The notes beneath the pieces were generated by a model that had not been told where the DNA came from, did no database searches, and was given only the letters and a program-made list of their open reading frames with translations. 64,000 nt of DNA from NCBI RefSeq assembly GCF_050971785.1, contig NZ_JBPCCU010000013.1, positions 1 to 64,000 on the forward strand, read 5' to 3'. The first letter of the stretch is position 1; every line of letters starts with the position of its first letter. This DNA comes from Actinomadura_E scrupuli. GTDB taxonomy: Bacteria; Actinomycetota; Actinomycetes; Streptosporangiales; Streptosporangiaceae. Shown one piece after another: positions 1 to 8,970 of this stretch. A program made the translations under genes and the position numbers.

Positions 1-111
1 GCGCCTGTATTAGGCACTGGCTTTTAACACGCTGTTGAGTTCTCAAGAAACGGACACACACCACCAAGAACCAGGAAACCACACCCTGATCCCATCCGGG
101 GCAACCCTGCT
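1..111 (-). promoter_or_regulatory. rRNA operon leader with boxA antitermination element
   Basis: Read on the minus strand, positions 51 to 37 give GTTTCTTGAGAACTC, followed by AACAGCGTGTTAAAAGCC. This matches the conserved actinomycete 16S rRNA leader: a boxA element with the TTGAGAACTCAACAGCGTG block. The 16S gene itself should lie just beyond position 1, on the minus strand, outside the window. The leader binds the Nus antitermination complex in known rRNA operons. Confidence 0.85.
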
Positions 112-139
112 AACTTACCAGATGTTCATTGTTTGTCAA
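112..139 (-). promoter_or_regulatory. rRNA operon promoter
   Basis: On the minus strand a perfect -35 TTGACA (139 to 134) is followed after 16 bases by TAAGTT (117 to 112), which fits the TAnnnT -10. It sits about 60 bases upstream of the boxA leader, as expected for the last promoter of an actinomycete rrn operon. The surrounding DNA is AT-rich compared with the rest of the window. Confidence 0.8.
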
Positions 140-622
140 TTAGATCTTGCGGATCCAATTGCCGGGCAATGGCATCTCTTCTCGTCATCTCATGACACGG
201 CAGAATGAATCCCGCCGGTCAGAGGATTTGAGAAGGGCCCGGGGCCGACCACCGTGAGGTGTTCTGCATCCCGCTCGGGCCAGTTGTTCCAGCTTACCTC
301 AGACCTCGCAGTGCTCGGTCCGTATTCGCTGAAACGCTCCACCCGGAGTTCGGCCATCTCGCGATGTCCCGCATCCCCTGGGCATGGAGAACATTAGGGT
401 GATCGCAGAGGAGCGTCAAATCCGGCGCATTGCCCTTGCATTTCTCCTGGTCAGCACCTTATTAGGGATTATGGGCGGCTCGACGCGGACCGCCCATCGC
501 CCGCCGTCCGATCGGAGGAGGCGGGGAGGAACCCGAGAAGACCCCCGCGAACGGCTGGACTGAGTGCTCGTCTCGGGCGTCTCATAGAGATCAGGCACGG
601 CGGTGAACGGAGGTGGTCCTGG
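140..622. other. intergenic region, no gene seen
   Basis: This 480-base stretch separates the minus-strand rRNA promoter from the plus-strand RNase H-like gene. I see no convincing reading frame in it. It may hold further upstream rrn promoters on the minus strand and the promoter of the RNase H-like gene, but no -35/-10 pair stands out. Confidence 0.5.
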
Positions 623-1489
623 ATGACCTCTCCGGCGATGCGCCCCGGCGAGTACAAGGCCGCGCTGTCCCACCTCCCCCTCGCACTGGTGAACCGCGCG
701 GTGCGGCTGCAGCGCTATGTGCTCCGCAGCGTCGAGTGCGACGCCTGCCGGGAGGTCGGTGAGGCGGCCAAGCAGGGACTCACCGCCGCTCGCTTCGGTG
801 ATCTGCCGGCCGCGGAGCGGCTGCTGTCCGTCGCCGAGCGCCGGCTCGCCGAGAACGACCACGTCGAGGGCTGCCGGCCCGAACCCACGCTGCCGAAACC
901 GACCGCACGGGTGCGCAGGAGGCGCCCGCGCGGGAGTGTCAACGGCCAGGTCGTCCGGTGGAGGGGGCAGCGCCCGCTGGTCGCCGCCACCGATGCCAGC
1001 TGGAAGCGGCACAGCACCGGCTACGGCTATCTCACCACCGACGGCCGGTGGGGGCTGCGCGGCTGGAACAGCGGGCGTACGGACCCGAGCGGCCCCTCGA
1101 AGGTGCTCATCAACGAACTGCGTGCGGTGGACCTGCTCGTCGCGACGATCGAGGATCCCCGCACCGAGCTCACCTTGCTGGTCGACAACACCTCGGCGCT
1201 CGCGTTCCTGCGCCGGTGGCAGCGCGGCGTGGTCACCGCCATGCCCGAGGGGTACGACCTGCGGCCCCGTACCACCGGCGCCGAACCGACGCTGGTGCAC
1301 CTGGCGGAACGGGTGGCGAGGATGCCGGGGCTCCGGCTGGAGCACGTCCGGAGCCACTCCGGCCATCTGCTCAACGAGGCGGCCGACTCGCTCGCCTCGC
1401 TCGGGCGGCGCCACGCGGCGCAGAAGCTCGACGTCCGTGCCCGTGCACAGGGCCTGGTGGAGTCCTTCCTGCTCGCCTGGCACCAGTAG
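623..1489 (+). CDS. RNase H-like domain protein
   Basis: A 288-residue protein with an RNase H fold in its C-terminal two thirds. The four acidic residues of the RNase HI active site are visible: D124 (in ATDASW), E165 (in INELRA), D188 (in LVDNTS) and D255 (in NEAADS), with the catalytic-loop His at H245 in RSHSGHLLNE. The first 105 residues form a helical, Arg-rich N-terminal extension containing a CDAC motif; its role is unknown. Likely activity is cleavage of RNA in RNA:DNA hybrids, by family. GGAGG lies about 10 bases before the ATG. It stands alone, next to an rRNA operon on the opposite strand, with no operon partner. The extension could bind nucleic acid, but that is inference. Confidence 0.8.
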   Translation: MTSPAMRPGEYKAALSHLPLALVNRAVRLQRYVLRSVECDACREVGEAAKQGLTAARFGDLPAAERLLSVAERRLAENDHVEGCRPEPTLPKPTARVRRRRPRGSVNGQVVRWRGQRPLVAATDASWKRHSTGYGYLTTDGRWGLRGWNSGRTDPSGPSKVLINELRAVDLLVATIEDPRTELTLLVDNTSALAFLRRWQRGVVTAMPEGYDLRPRTTGAEPTLVHLAERVARMPGLRLEHVRSHSGHLLNEAADSLASLGRRHAAQKLDVRARAQGLVESFLLAWHQ

Positions 1490-1672
1490 CGACCCGGGTT
1501 CTCCGTTATCGCCGCCCCGGCGGGTCGTGCACTCTGGAGCGGAGGGTTACCGGCCGCTCAACGGGAAGAGAAGGGGTTCGAGCGCCGTGGGCCGGGCGTT
1601 CCGGGAGCACGGCACGCCCCGGCGGGCCGGCGCGACGGAGACGACCGGCACGTATGACCGGCACGACAAGAC

Positions 1673-2911
1673 ATGACGACACGACCGACACGAGGAAGAC
1701 GGCGACAGAGGATGCGACGGCAGAGTGTTCGGGTGACGGTGACCGTGGCGATGACCATGGGGGTCCTGACGGCCGGTTGTTCCTCCGGGATCGGGGGCAA
1801 GAACGGCAGGCCGGCGGAGCTGGTGATCACTCCCGCGACGGGGACCCAGCAGGTCAGCCCGGACGCCGGGGTGTCCGTCAAGGCCGCCCATGGAAAGCTC
1901 ACCCGGGTGGTCGTGGCCGGCCCCGGGGGCAGCACCGCCGAGGGGCGGCTGGCGGCCGACCACGGCTCGTGGCGCACCAGGTGGACGCTGCGCCCGGCGA
2001 GCACCTACACCGTCACCGCGCAGGCGACCGGTGACGACGGCAAGCAGGTCACCGGCAAGGCGACCTTCACCACCCTTAAGCCGCAGCACACGCTGGACAG
2101 CGGGATGTCGCCGCTGTCGGGCGAGACCGTCGGAGTGGGCATGCCCGTGCAGCTGCTGCTGTCGCGGGCCGTGAGCACCCGCCAGGGCAAGGCCGCGGTC
2201 GAACGCTCCCTCGAGGTACGGATGTCCCAGCCCGTCGAGGGCTCCTGGAGCTGGGTCGGCGACGAGGAGCTCCAGTACCGTCCGCGCGACTACTGGCCGA
2301 CCGGCGAGAAGGTCAAGGTCGTCGCGCACCTGGCCGGAGTGAAGGCCGGTGACGGGCTGTGGGGCGGCAAGGACCGCACCCTCGACTTCACCGTCGGTCC
2401 CCGGCACATCACCAAGGTCGACGCCCGGACGCACGAGGCCACGGTGACCAACGGCGGGAAGGTCGTCCGGACCATCCCGGTCAGCCTGGGCAGGCCCGGT
2501 GACGACAGCTACTCGGGAATCATGATCGCGCAGGAGAAGGCCGCCGACATCGTCATGGACTCGGCCACCACCGGCAACCCCGGTGAATACCGCATCCCGA
2601 CCAAGTGGAACGTCCGCATGACCTACAGCGGCACGTTCTTCCACGCCGCTCCCTGGTCGACCGGTGCGCAGGGCAACTCCAACGTCAGCCACGGCTGCGT
2701 CAACGCCAGCCCGGAGGACGCGCACTGGTTCTTCACCTTCACCCAGCGCGGCGACATCATCGAGGTCAGCGGGACCTCCCGGAAGCTGCGCTTCGGCAAC
2801 GGCCCCACCCCCTGGGCGAAGTCCTGGGAGGACTGGAAGGCGGGAAGCGCGCTGGGCCCGGCCGCCGTCGCCACCGCCCAGCCCGCGCCCAGCGCCTCCC
2901 CCTCGGGCTGA
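1673..2911 (+). CDS. L,D-transpeptidase lipoprotein (Ig-like plus YkuD domains)
   Basis: A 412-residue exported protein. The Arg-rich N-terminus and hydrophobic stretch end in a lipobox (LTAGC), so the mature protein should be lipid-anchored outside the membrane. Two bacterial Ig-like modules (roughly residues 50 to 250) precede a YkuD catalytic domain with the signature SHGCVN; the nucleophile is C342. By family it makes 3-3 peptidoglycan cross-links and may attach proteins to peptidoglycan, like mycobacterial LdtMt2. The C-terminus is a short Pro/Ala/Ser tail. An alternative start is the ATG at 1712 (MRRQSVRV), still ahead of the signal. It appears monocistronic, with 24 bases before the convergent gltA. 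Confidence 0.9.
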   Translation: MTTRPTRGRRRQRMRRQSVRVTVTVAMTMGVLTAGCSSGIGGKNGRPAELVITPATGTQQVSPDAGVSVKAAHGKLTRVVVAGPGGSTAEGRLAADHGSWRTRWTLRPASTYTVTAQATGDDGKQVTGKATFTTLKPQHTLDSGMSPLSGETVGVGMPVQLLLSRAVSTRQGKAAVERSLEVRMSQPVEGSWSWVGDEELQYRPRDYWPTGEKVKVVAHLAGVKAGDGLWGGKDRTLDFTVGPRHITKVDARTHEATVTNGGKVVRTIPVSLGRPGDDSYSGIMIAQEKAADIVMDSATTGNPGEYRIPTKWNVRMTYSGTFFHAAPWSTGAQGNSNVSHGCVNASPEDAHWFFTFTQRGDIIEVSGTSRKLRFGNGPTPWAKSWEDWKAGSALGPAAVATAQPAPSASPSG

Positions 2912-2935
2912 GCCCCGGGGAGCCGAGGGAGGAGG

Positions 2936-4219
<1,284 letters not shown>

Positions 4220-4339
4220 GCGTCTGCTCCGCTCCGTCAGTGTTCCCGGCCGGCCGGCAGTGGCGCCCGGGCCTGTCACCAGTCTGCCGAAGATCCTCTG
4301 TCCAGTCATCCCGGGTCGGCGGGGCGGGACCCCGGCAGG

Positions 4340-4939
4340 TCAGCGGTCCGGGACGGACGCTCCGGACACCCGGCTGACGAAGGCGACCAGCTCCTCGGGG
4401 CTGAGCCCGACGAGCTCGGCGCGGTGCACGGCCATGAGGAGCAGATGGGCGACCAGGTCCCCGCCCCGCTCGGGCGAGCCGTACCACTCCCAGAGCTTCT
4501 CGAAGCCCAGGTCGTTGAGCTCGGTGCCGAGCCCGTACCGGTCGCGGACCTCGGCGACGACGCTCGCGATGGCCTCCAGCCGGGTGGCCCCGCGGCGCAG
4601 GCAGTACAGCCCGGCGTGGTAGCGGGAGTCGTACCAGCGGCAGCCCGCGGGCGGGTCGTCGAGGATCCGCTGGTACTCCTCCGGTGGCCGCTCGTCGCCG
4701 TAGGAGTTGAACAGCAGCAGGAACCCGAAGACCTGTTCGCCGTCGGCGTCCACCAGCCGGAGTTCGAGGTCCTCGCGTTGCTCGTGACCGCGCAGGCCGA
4801 GCCGCCCCCCGAGCATCTCGCGGAGCCGGTGGTCGGCGACGCGCGGGTCGTCGACCCGTACCTCGCCGACGTCGGGCAGAGTGGCCACCCACGCGTCGCC
4901 GGCCTCGGTGATCGTGGCCGTGTACGGCTGCTCGCTCAT
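4340..4939 (-). CDS. conserved hypothetical protein
   Basis: A 199-residue soluble protein of unknown function. The first 45 residues (YTATITEAGDAWVATLPDVG) resemble the short beta-strand pattern of HicB-like antitoxins, but the rest does not follow that family. The remainder is a mixed fold with a Trp/Tyr-rich centre (RWYDSRYHAGLYCLRRG). No signal peptide or membrane segment is present. The start MSEQPYTA was preferred over the GTG-type start 18 codons upstream because the extra residues look non-coding. It lies 120 bases upstream of gltA on the same strand and may be co-transcribed with it. Confidence 0.6.
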   Translation of the reverse strand: MSEQPYTATITEAGDAWVATLPDVGEVRVDDPRVADHRLREMLGGRLGLRGHEQREDLELRLVDADGEQVFGFLLLFNSYGDERPPEEYQRILDDPPAGCRWYDSRYHAGLYCLRRGATRLEAIASVVAEVRDRYGLGTELNDLGFEKLWEWYGSPERGGDLVAHLLLMAVHRAELVGLSPEELVAFVSRVSGASVPDR

Positions 4940-5036
4940 GCCGCTTCCTCGGAAGATGTGACGGTCCGGACTCGCTCCATCATGGACCGTCACCGGCCGT
5001 GCGCGGTGGTGACATGGCCGCGCCGGTCGGCAACGG

Positions 5037-5726
5037 TCAGGTACGGGCTCGCGCCGCGTCGCGCTCGTCGGCCAGCCGGCGGGTCTCCGGGGAGACGGGC
5101 GCGGCGAGGATCGCGGTGACGACGTCGACCAGGTAGCTGGTGAACAGGCGGTCGTCGGTGTGCGGCCCGGACCGGGCCCTCCTGGCCAGCTCGATCGCCG
5201 CGTACAGGATCGCGGTGAAGCGGCGGTGCAGGCGGGCGGCGTCGGCTTCGAGCAGCGGCTCGACCAGGGCGCGCCAGCGGCAGATGCCGTCGGCGGGGTC
5301 CTCCAGCTGGCCGGGCGGGATCATCGGGTCGGGCCGGTTGAGCAGCCCGGCCCAGATCTGCAGGAACTCCGGGCCGCCCTCGGGGTCGCTCAGCTTGGCG
5401 GCGAGCGGCCGGACCAGCGCGCCGGCCAGCAGCCGGACGTCCGGCTCGCCCTGCGCCTCGTACTGGTCGAGCAGGGCGTGCCGGCGGGCGTCCACCTCCG
5501 GCAGGTGCCTGGCCAGGATCGCGGCGATCACCCCGGCGCGGTCCTTGAAGTGGTACTGGACCGCGATGGCGTTGCGGGCGCCGGCGGCCTGGTTGATCTC
5601 CCGCAGGCTGACGGCGTCGATCCCGCGCTCGGCGAACAGCCGCTCCGCCGCCCTGAGCAGCCGGCTCCTGGTGTCAGGGAGGGGACGCGGTGCTCCGGGC
5701 GGTGCCTCCGGCCGCGGGTCAGGCAA
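5037..5726 (-). CDS. TetR-family transcriptional regulator
   Basis: A 229-residue regulator with an N-terminal helix-turn-helix (residues 20 to 65; AERLFAERGIDAVSLREI followed by the YHFKDRAGV motif) and an all-helical ligand domain. Its apparent TTG start overlaps the 3' end of the acyl-CoA dehydrogenase gene by 8 bases (TTGCCTGA arrangement), so translation is probably coupled. No ATG or GTG lies between this TTG and the HTH, which supports the TTG. It probably controls the upstream dehydrogenase and the divergent kinase gene by binding their shared promoter, where palindromes are seen at 7071-7090. The ligand is likely an acyl-CoA or related acid, by inference from context. Confidence 0.85.
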   Translation of the reverse strand: MPDPRPEAPPGAPRPLPDTRSRLLRAAERLFAERGIDAVSLREINQAAGARNAIAVQYHFKDRAGVIAAILARHLPEVDARRHALLDQYEAQGEPDVRLLAGALVRPLAAKLSDPEGGPEFLQIWAGLLNRPDPMIPPGQLEDPADGICRWRALVEPLLEADAARLHRRFTAILYAAIELARRARSGPHTDDRLFTSYLVDVVTAILAAPVSPETRRLADERDAARART

Positions 5727-7020
5727 AGGACTCGTTTCCCACCTGGTGTTCGAGGAGCTCGGCGTAGCGTTCGCGGGCCGCGGCCCTGCGGGTGGGCAGG
5801 TGCCCGGACGGCCACAGTCCCTCGACCGGTTCGTACCCCTTGAGCAGCTGCCTGGCCACCGTGACCTTGTGCACCTCGGTGGGACCGTCGGCGATGGCCA
5901 GTGACTGCGCCCCGACCATCATGGCCGAGAACAGCATCTCGTTGGAGATGCCGAGGGCGCCGTGCAGGTGCATGGCCCGCTGGACGACGTCGTGGAAGAC
6001 CTTGGGCATCGCGGCCTTGACCGCGGCGATGTCCTTGCGGACCTTGCGGTAGTCCTGGTGCTTGTCGATCAGCCAGGCCGTGCGCAGCACCAGCAGCCGG
6101 AACTGCTCCATCTCGATCCAGCTGTCGGCGATCTTCTCCTGGGTCATCTGGAGGGTGGCCAGCGGCCCCTTGCGGGTCTGGCGGGACACCGCGCGCTCGC
6201 ACATCATGTCGAAGGCCTTGCGCACCTGGGCGATCGTGCGCATGGCGTGGTGGATGCGGCCGCCGCCGAGCCGGGTCTGCGCGATGACGAAGGCCCCGCC
6301 CTCGTCGCCGAGGAGATGGTCGGCCGGCACCCGTACGCCCTCGTACCGCACGTAGCCGTGCGAGCCCTCGCGTTCACCGCCGACGCCGACGTTGCGCACG
6401 ATGCTCAGCCCGGGAGTGCCCGCGGGCACGATGAACATCGACATGCCCTTGTAGGCGCTGATCTCGGGGTCGGTGACCGCCATGACGATGATGAAGGCGG
6501 CGTGCCTGGCGTTGGAGGAGAACCACTTCTCCCCGTCGATGACCCATTCGTCGCCGTCCCGTACCGCCCGGGTGGTGAACAGCGTGGGGTCGGCTCCGCC
6601 GTGCGGCTCGGTCATGGAGTAGCAGGAGGAGATCTCACCGTCCAGCAGCGGCCGCAGGTAGCGCTCCTTCTGCGACGGGGTGCCGAAGTGCGCGATGATC
6701 TCGGCGTTGCCCGAGTCGGGCGCCTGGCAGCCGAAGACCGAGGGCGCCCACCGCGACCGGCCGAGGATCTCGTTGAGCAGGGCCAGCTTGACCTGCCCGA
6801 AGCCCTTGCCGCCGAGCTCGGGGCCGAGGTGGCACGCCCACAGCCCCTGGTCCTTCACCTGCTTCTGCAGCGGCCGCACGATCGCCATGGTGCGCGGGTC
6901 GCTCTTGTCGTACGGGTCGCGCAGGACCAGGTCCAGCGGTTCGACCTCCTCGCGGAGGAACTCGTCCGCCCAGTCGAGCAGCCGCTGGTATTCGGAGTCG
7001 GTTTCGAAGTCCCATGCCAT
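5719..7020 (-). CDS. acyl-CoA dehydrogenase
   Basis: A 433-residue FAD enzyme of the acyl-CoA dehydrogenase superfamily. Visible landmarks are the N-terminal helical domain with ELGGKGFGQ, the substrate/flavin loop CYSMTEPHGGADPT, the beta-domain WVIDGEKWFSSNA, and the C-terminal GALGISNEMLF segment. It most resembles the ACAD10/ACAD11-type group. A strong GAGGAG precedes the ATG. It is transcribed with the overlapping TetR gene, and divergently from an aminoglycoside-phosphotransferase-like kinase; the two functions are fused in ACAD10 and ACAD11 of animals. Substrate is inferred to be a long or hydroxylated acyl-CoA. Confidence 0.9.
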   Translation of the reverse strand: MAWDFETDSEYQRLLDWADEFLREEVEPLDLVLRDPYDKSDPRTMAIVRPLQKQVKDQGLWACHLGPELGGKGFGQVKLALLNEILGRSRWAPSVFGCQAPDSGNAEIIAHFGTPSQKERYLRPLLDGEISSCYSMTEPHGGADPTLFTTRAVRDGDEWVIDGEKWFSSNARHAAFIIVMAVTDPEISAYKGMSMFIVPAGTPGLSIVRNVGVGGEREGSHGYVRYEGVRVPADHLLGDEGGAFVIAQTRLGGGRIHHAMRTIAQVRKAFDMMCERAVSRQTRKGPLATLQMTQEKIADSWIEMEQFRLLVLRTAWLIDKHQDYRKVRKDIAAVKAAMPKVFHDVVQRAMHLHGALGISNEMLFSAMMVGAQSLAIADGPTEVHKVTVARQLLKGYEPVEGLWPSGHLPTRRAAARERYAELLEHQVGNESFA

Positions 7021-7070
7021 GGCGTGCTCCTCTTCCCGGGGGGTGTCACCTCCGATGATGCGCTCGCCCC

Positions 7071-7090
7071 TAGATCTAATGCAACTGCAT
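7071..7090. promoter_or_regulatory. palindromic sites between the divergent acyl-CoA dehydrogenase and kinase genes
   Basis: Two palindromes sit side by side in the 124-base divergent promoter: TAGATCTA (7071-7078, perfect) and ATGCAACTGCAT (7079-7090, 5-base arms around AC). Such dyads are typical TetR operators, and a TetR gene is the last gene of the leftward unit. Binding by that regulator is inference. Confidence 0.45.
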
Positions 7091-7144
7091 CATTGTTAGG
7101 ATTCCGAGCCGACAACGTGATCCGGAGCTGGGAGTCAGAACACC

Positions 7145-8197
7145 GTGCAACCCGAGCAGATCGACCCCGCCCTCGTCGACTTCTCGGTGCTCGGCCGGTG
7201 GATGGACGGCGAGGGACTGCCCGGCGGCCCGTTCGAGGAGGTCGAGGAGCTCGGCGGCGGCACCCAGAACGTGCTGATCCGGTTCCGCCGGGGCGGCGCC
7301 GAGTACGTGCTGCGCCGCGGGCCCCGGCATCTGCGCGCCAAGAGCAACGACGTACTCCGCAGGGAGGCCCGGGTGCTGGCGGCGCTGAACGGCACCGGGG
7401 TGCCCGCGCCGAGACTGCTCGCGGCGTGCCCGGACGAGCAGATCATGGGCGGCGCGGTCTTCTATCTGATGAGCCGGGCCGACGGCTTCAACGCGACGGT
7501 GACGCTCCCGGAGCCGCACGCGTCCGACCCGGCCCTGCGGCACCGGATGGGCCTGGAGGCGGCCACGGCGCTCGCCACGCTCGGCGCCGTGGACCATGTC
7601 GCCGTGGGGCTGGCGGACTTCGGCCGGCCGGAGGGCTTCCTCGACCGCCAGGTCGGGCGGTGGATGTCGGAGCTGGAGTCCTACGGCGCGCTGGCGGGCT
7701 ACCCCGGACCCGAGATCCCGCAGCTGGACCGGGTCGCCGGCTGGCTGTCGGGCAACCTCCCGGCGTCCTGGCGCCCGGGCATCATGCACGGCGACTACCA
7801 CCTGGCCAATCTGATGTTCGCGTTCGACGGGCCCCAGGTCACCGCGATCGTCGACTGGGAGATGTGCACGATCGGCGATCCGCTGGTCGACCTCGGCTGG
7901 CTGCTGGCCACCTGGCCGGACCGCGACGACGAGAGCGCGGGCATCGCCGGCCCGCTGGGGCTGGCGGGCGGGCTCCCCTCCGCCGCCGAGATCGTCGCCG
8001 CCTACGGAGAGCACTCCGACCGCGACCTGTCGGCCATCGACTGGTACGCGGTGCTGGCCTGCTTCAAGCTCGGCATCGTCCTGGAGGGCACTCACGCCCG
8101 CGCGTTCGCCGGCAAGGCCGCCAAGGAGACCGGCGACCTGCTGCACGCCATCACCCTCGGGCTCTTCCGCCGGGCCGAGGGCTTCATGGCCGGCTGA
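7145..8197 (+). CDS. APH-like kinase (ACAD10/11 N-terminal type phosphotransferase)
   Basis: A 350-residue protein of the aminoglycoside phosphotransferase/choline kinase superfamily. It shows a nucleotide-binding start (LGGGTQNVLIRF), the catalytic loop MHGDYHLANLMF (Asp is the base) and the metal-binding IVDWEMCTIGDP. The start is GTG with GGAG 10 bases upstream. Its divergent partner is an acyl-CoA dehydrogenase; in human ACAD10 and ACAD11 a kinase of this type is fused to the dehydrogenase and phosphorylates 4-hydroxyacyl groups before their removal. The same role is likely here, rather than antibiotic resistance; this is inference from family and context. Confidence 0.85.
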   Translation: MQPEQIDPALVDFSVLGRWMDGEGLPGGPFEEVEELGGGTQNVLIRFRRGGAEYVLRRGPRHLRAKSNDVLRREARVLAALNGTGVPAPRLLAACPDEQIMGGAVFYLMSRADGFNATVTLPEPHASDPALRHRMGLEAATALATLGAVDHVAVGLADFGRPEGFLDRQVGRWMSELESYGALAGYPGPEIPQLDRVAGWLSGNLPASWRPGIMHGDYHLANLMFAFDGPQVTAIVDWEMCTIGDPLVDLGWLLATWPDRDDESAGIAGPLGLAGGLPSAAEIVAAYGEHSDRDLSAIDWYAVLACFKLGIVLEGTHARAFAGKAAKETGDLLHAITLGLFRRAEGFMAG

Positions 8198-8207
8198 CCG
8201 GTCCCAG

Positions 8208-8630
8208 TCAGGGCCCGGCCATCCGGTACCGGAGCGTGGCCCAGATGACCTTGCCCGCGCCGGCCGGCCGGCATCCCCAGTCGTCGGCGTAGGCCTGCAC
8301 CAGGAACAGCCCCCGGCCGCTCTCCGCCAGGAGCCGCCCGTTCTCGAGCACCGGGAGCTCCGGGGAGTCGTCGCCGACCTCCACGGTGAGCTCGGCGTCC
8401 CGGAAATAGAGCAGGAGGGTGACGGCCCCGGCGTACCGGATGCTGTTGGTCAGCAGCTCGCTCACGATCAGCGTGGCATCGTGCCTCAGCTCGGCCAGCC
8501 CCCACAGCTCCAGGGCCGCCTTCGTCAGTGCCCGCCCGGCGGGCACCGCCACCTCGGTGGGCCGGAACGCCATCGCGTAGTACGGGGGTTCGCCGTCCAG
8601 GTCAGGGTCCGTCGCTGTGACGCCGCTCAT
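8208..8630 (-). CDS. anti-sigma-type ATP-binding protein (RsbW-like HATPase)
   Basis: A 140-residue single-domain GHKL ATPase of the kind common in actinomycetes. The N box is LIVSELLTNSIRYAG, followed by VGDDSPELP and the G2-like ESGRGLFLVQAYAD-WGC segment. Proteins of this class act as anti-sigma factors that phosphorylate an STAS antagonist; no antagonist or sigma gene is nearby, so its partner is unknown. The open frame runs much further upstream, but the preceding sequence does not look protein-like, so I start at MSGVTATDP (8630). Only 10 bases separate its stop from that of the convergent kinase gene. Confidence 0.8.
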   Translation of the reverse strand: MSGVTATDPDLDGEPPYYAMAFRPTEVAVPAGRALTKAALELWGLAELRHDATLIVSELLTNSIRYAGAVTLLLYFRDAELTVEVGDDSPELPVLENGRLLAESGRGLFLVQAYADDWGCRPAGAGKVIWATLRYRMAGP

Positions 8631-8970
8631 CGTCTCCGCCCCGCTCAGAGCTATGACGTCGCCGGGCCGCCGGTTCCGCCGTGGCCTGCTCCGGACTGGG
8701 TCCCGCCGCCGGCTCGGAGGGGGCGCGGCTGTGTTCGTTCCATCGAATGCTCTCCCGTGATCGCATAGCGAAGAAATCACCAGGACGTACGCAGCCGTGC
8801 CGGGGTCCGGTTCACCGCCCTCGCCGGGGAACCGGAGACGGCGGGGCGTTCCGGAAGTGCCCGGAAGTGTTCCGTATTCGTAAGGCACCGGCGGGCCGCT
8901 TCGTGCGACGCTGATCCCGATGCGGCCCGCCGGTGCCCCGGCCGCCTCGCGGACCGGACGGTGGTGCGAC
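8631..8970. repeat. divergent intergenic region with direct repeats and a long hairpin
   Basis: No gene is seen. The region holds two copies of CCGGAAGTG exactly 10 bases apart (8851-8859 and 8861-8869) and, just before the NADH dehydrogenase gene, a perfect inverted repeat with 16-base arms (GGCACCGGCGGGCCGC at 8884-8899 and its complement at 8922-8937, 22-base loop). The hairpin may be a 5' leader control element. It would bury an ATG at 8920, which favours 8971 as the translation start. Confidence 0.6.

Noticed and set aside
416..1483. 355-codon minus-strand open frame across the RNase H gene
   Set aside because: Pro/Arg/Gly-rich shadow; the plus-strand frame carries the RNase H catalytic residues and a good ribosome site.
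1490..1672. tRNA-like GGTTCGAG in the gap before the L,D-transpeptidase gene
   Set aside because: No cloverleaf with acceptor and anticodon stems can be drawn around it; only short direct repeats (GACCGGCACG) are present.
7145..8197. Aminoglycoside resistance gene
   Set aside because: The APH-like fold occurs here beside an acyl-CoA dehydrogenase, the ACAD10/11 pairing, which points to acyl metabolism rather than antibiotic modification.
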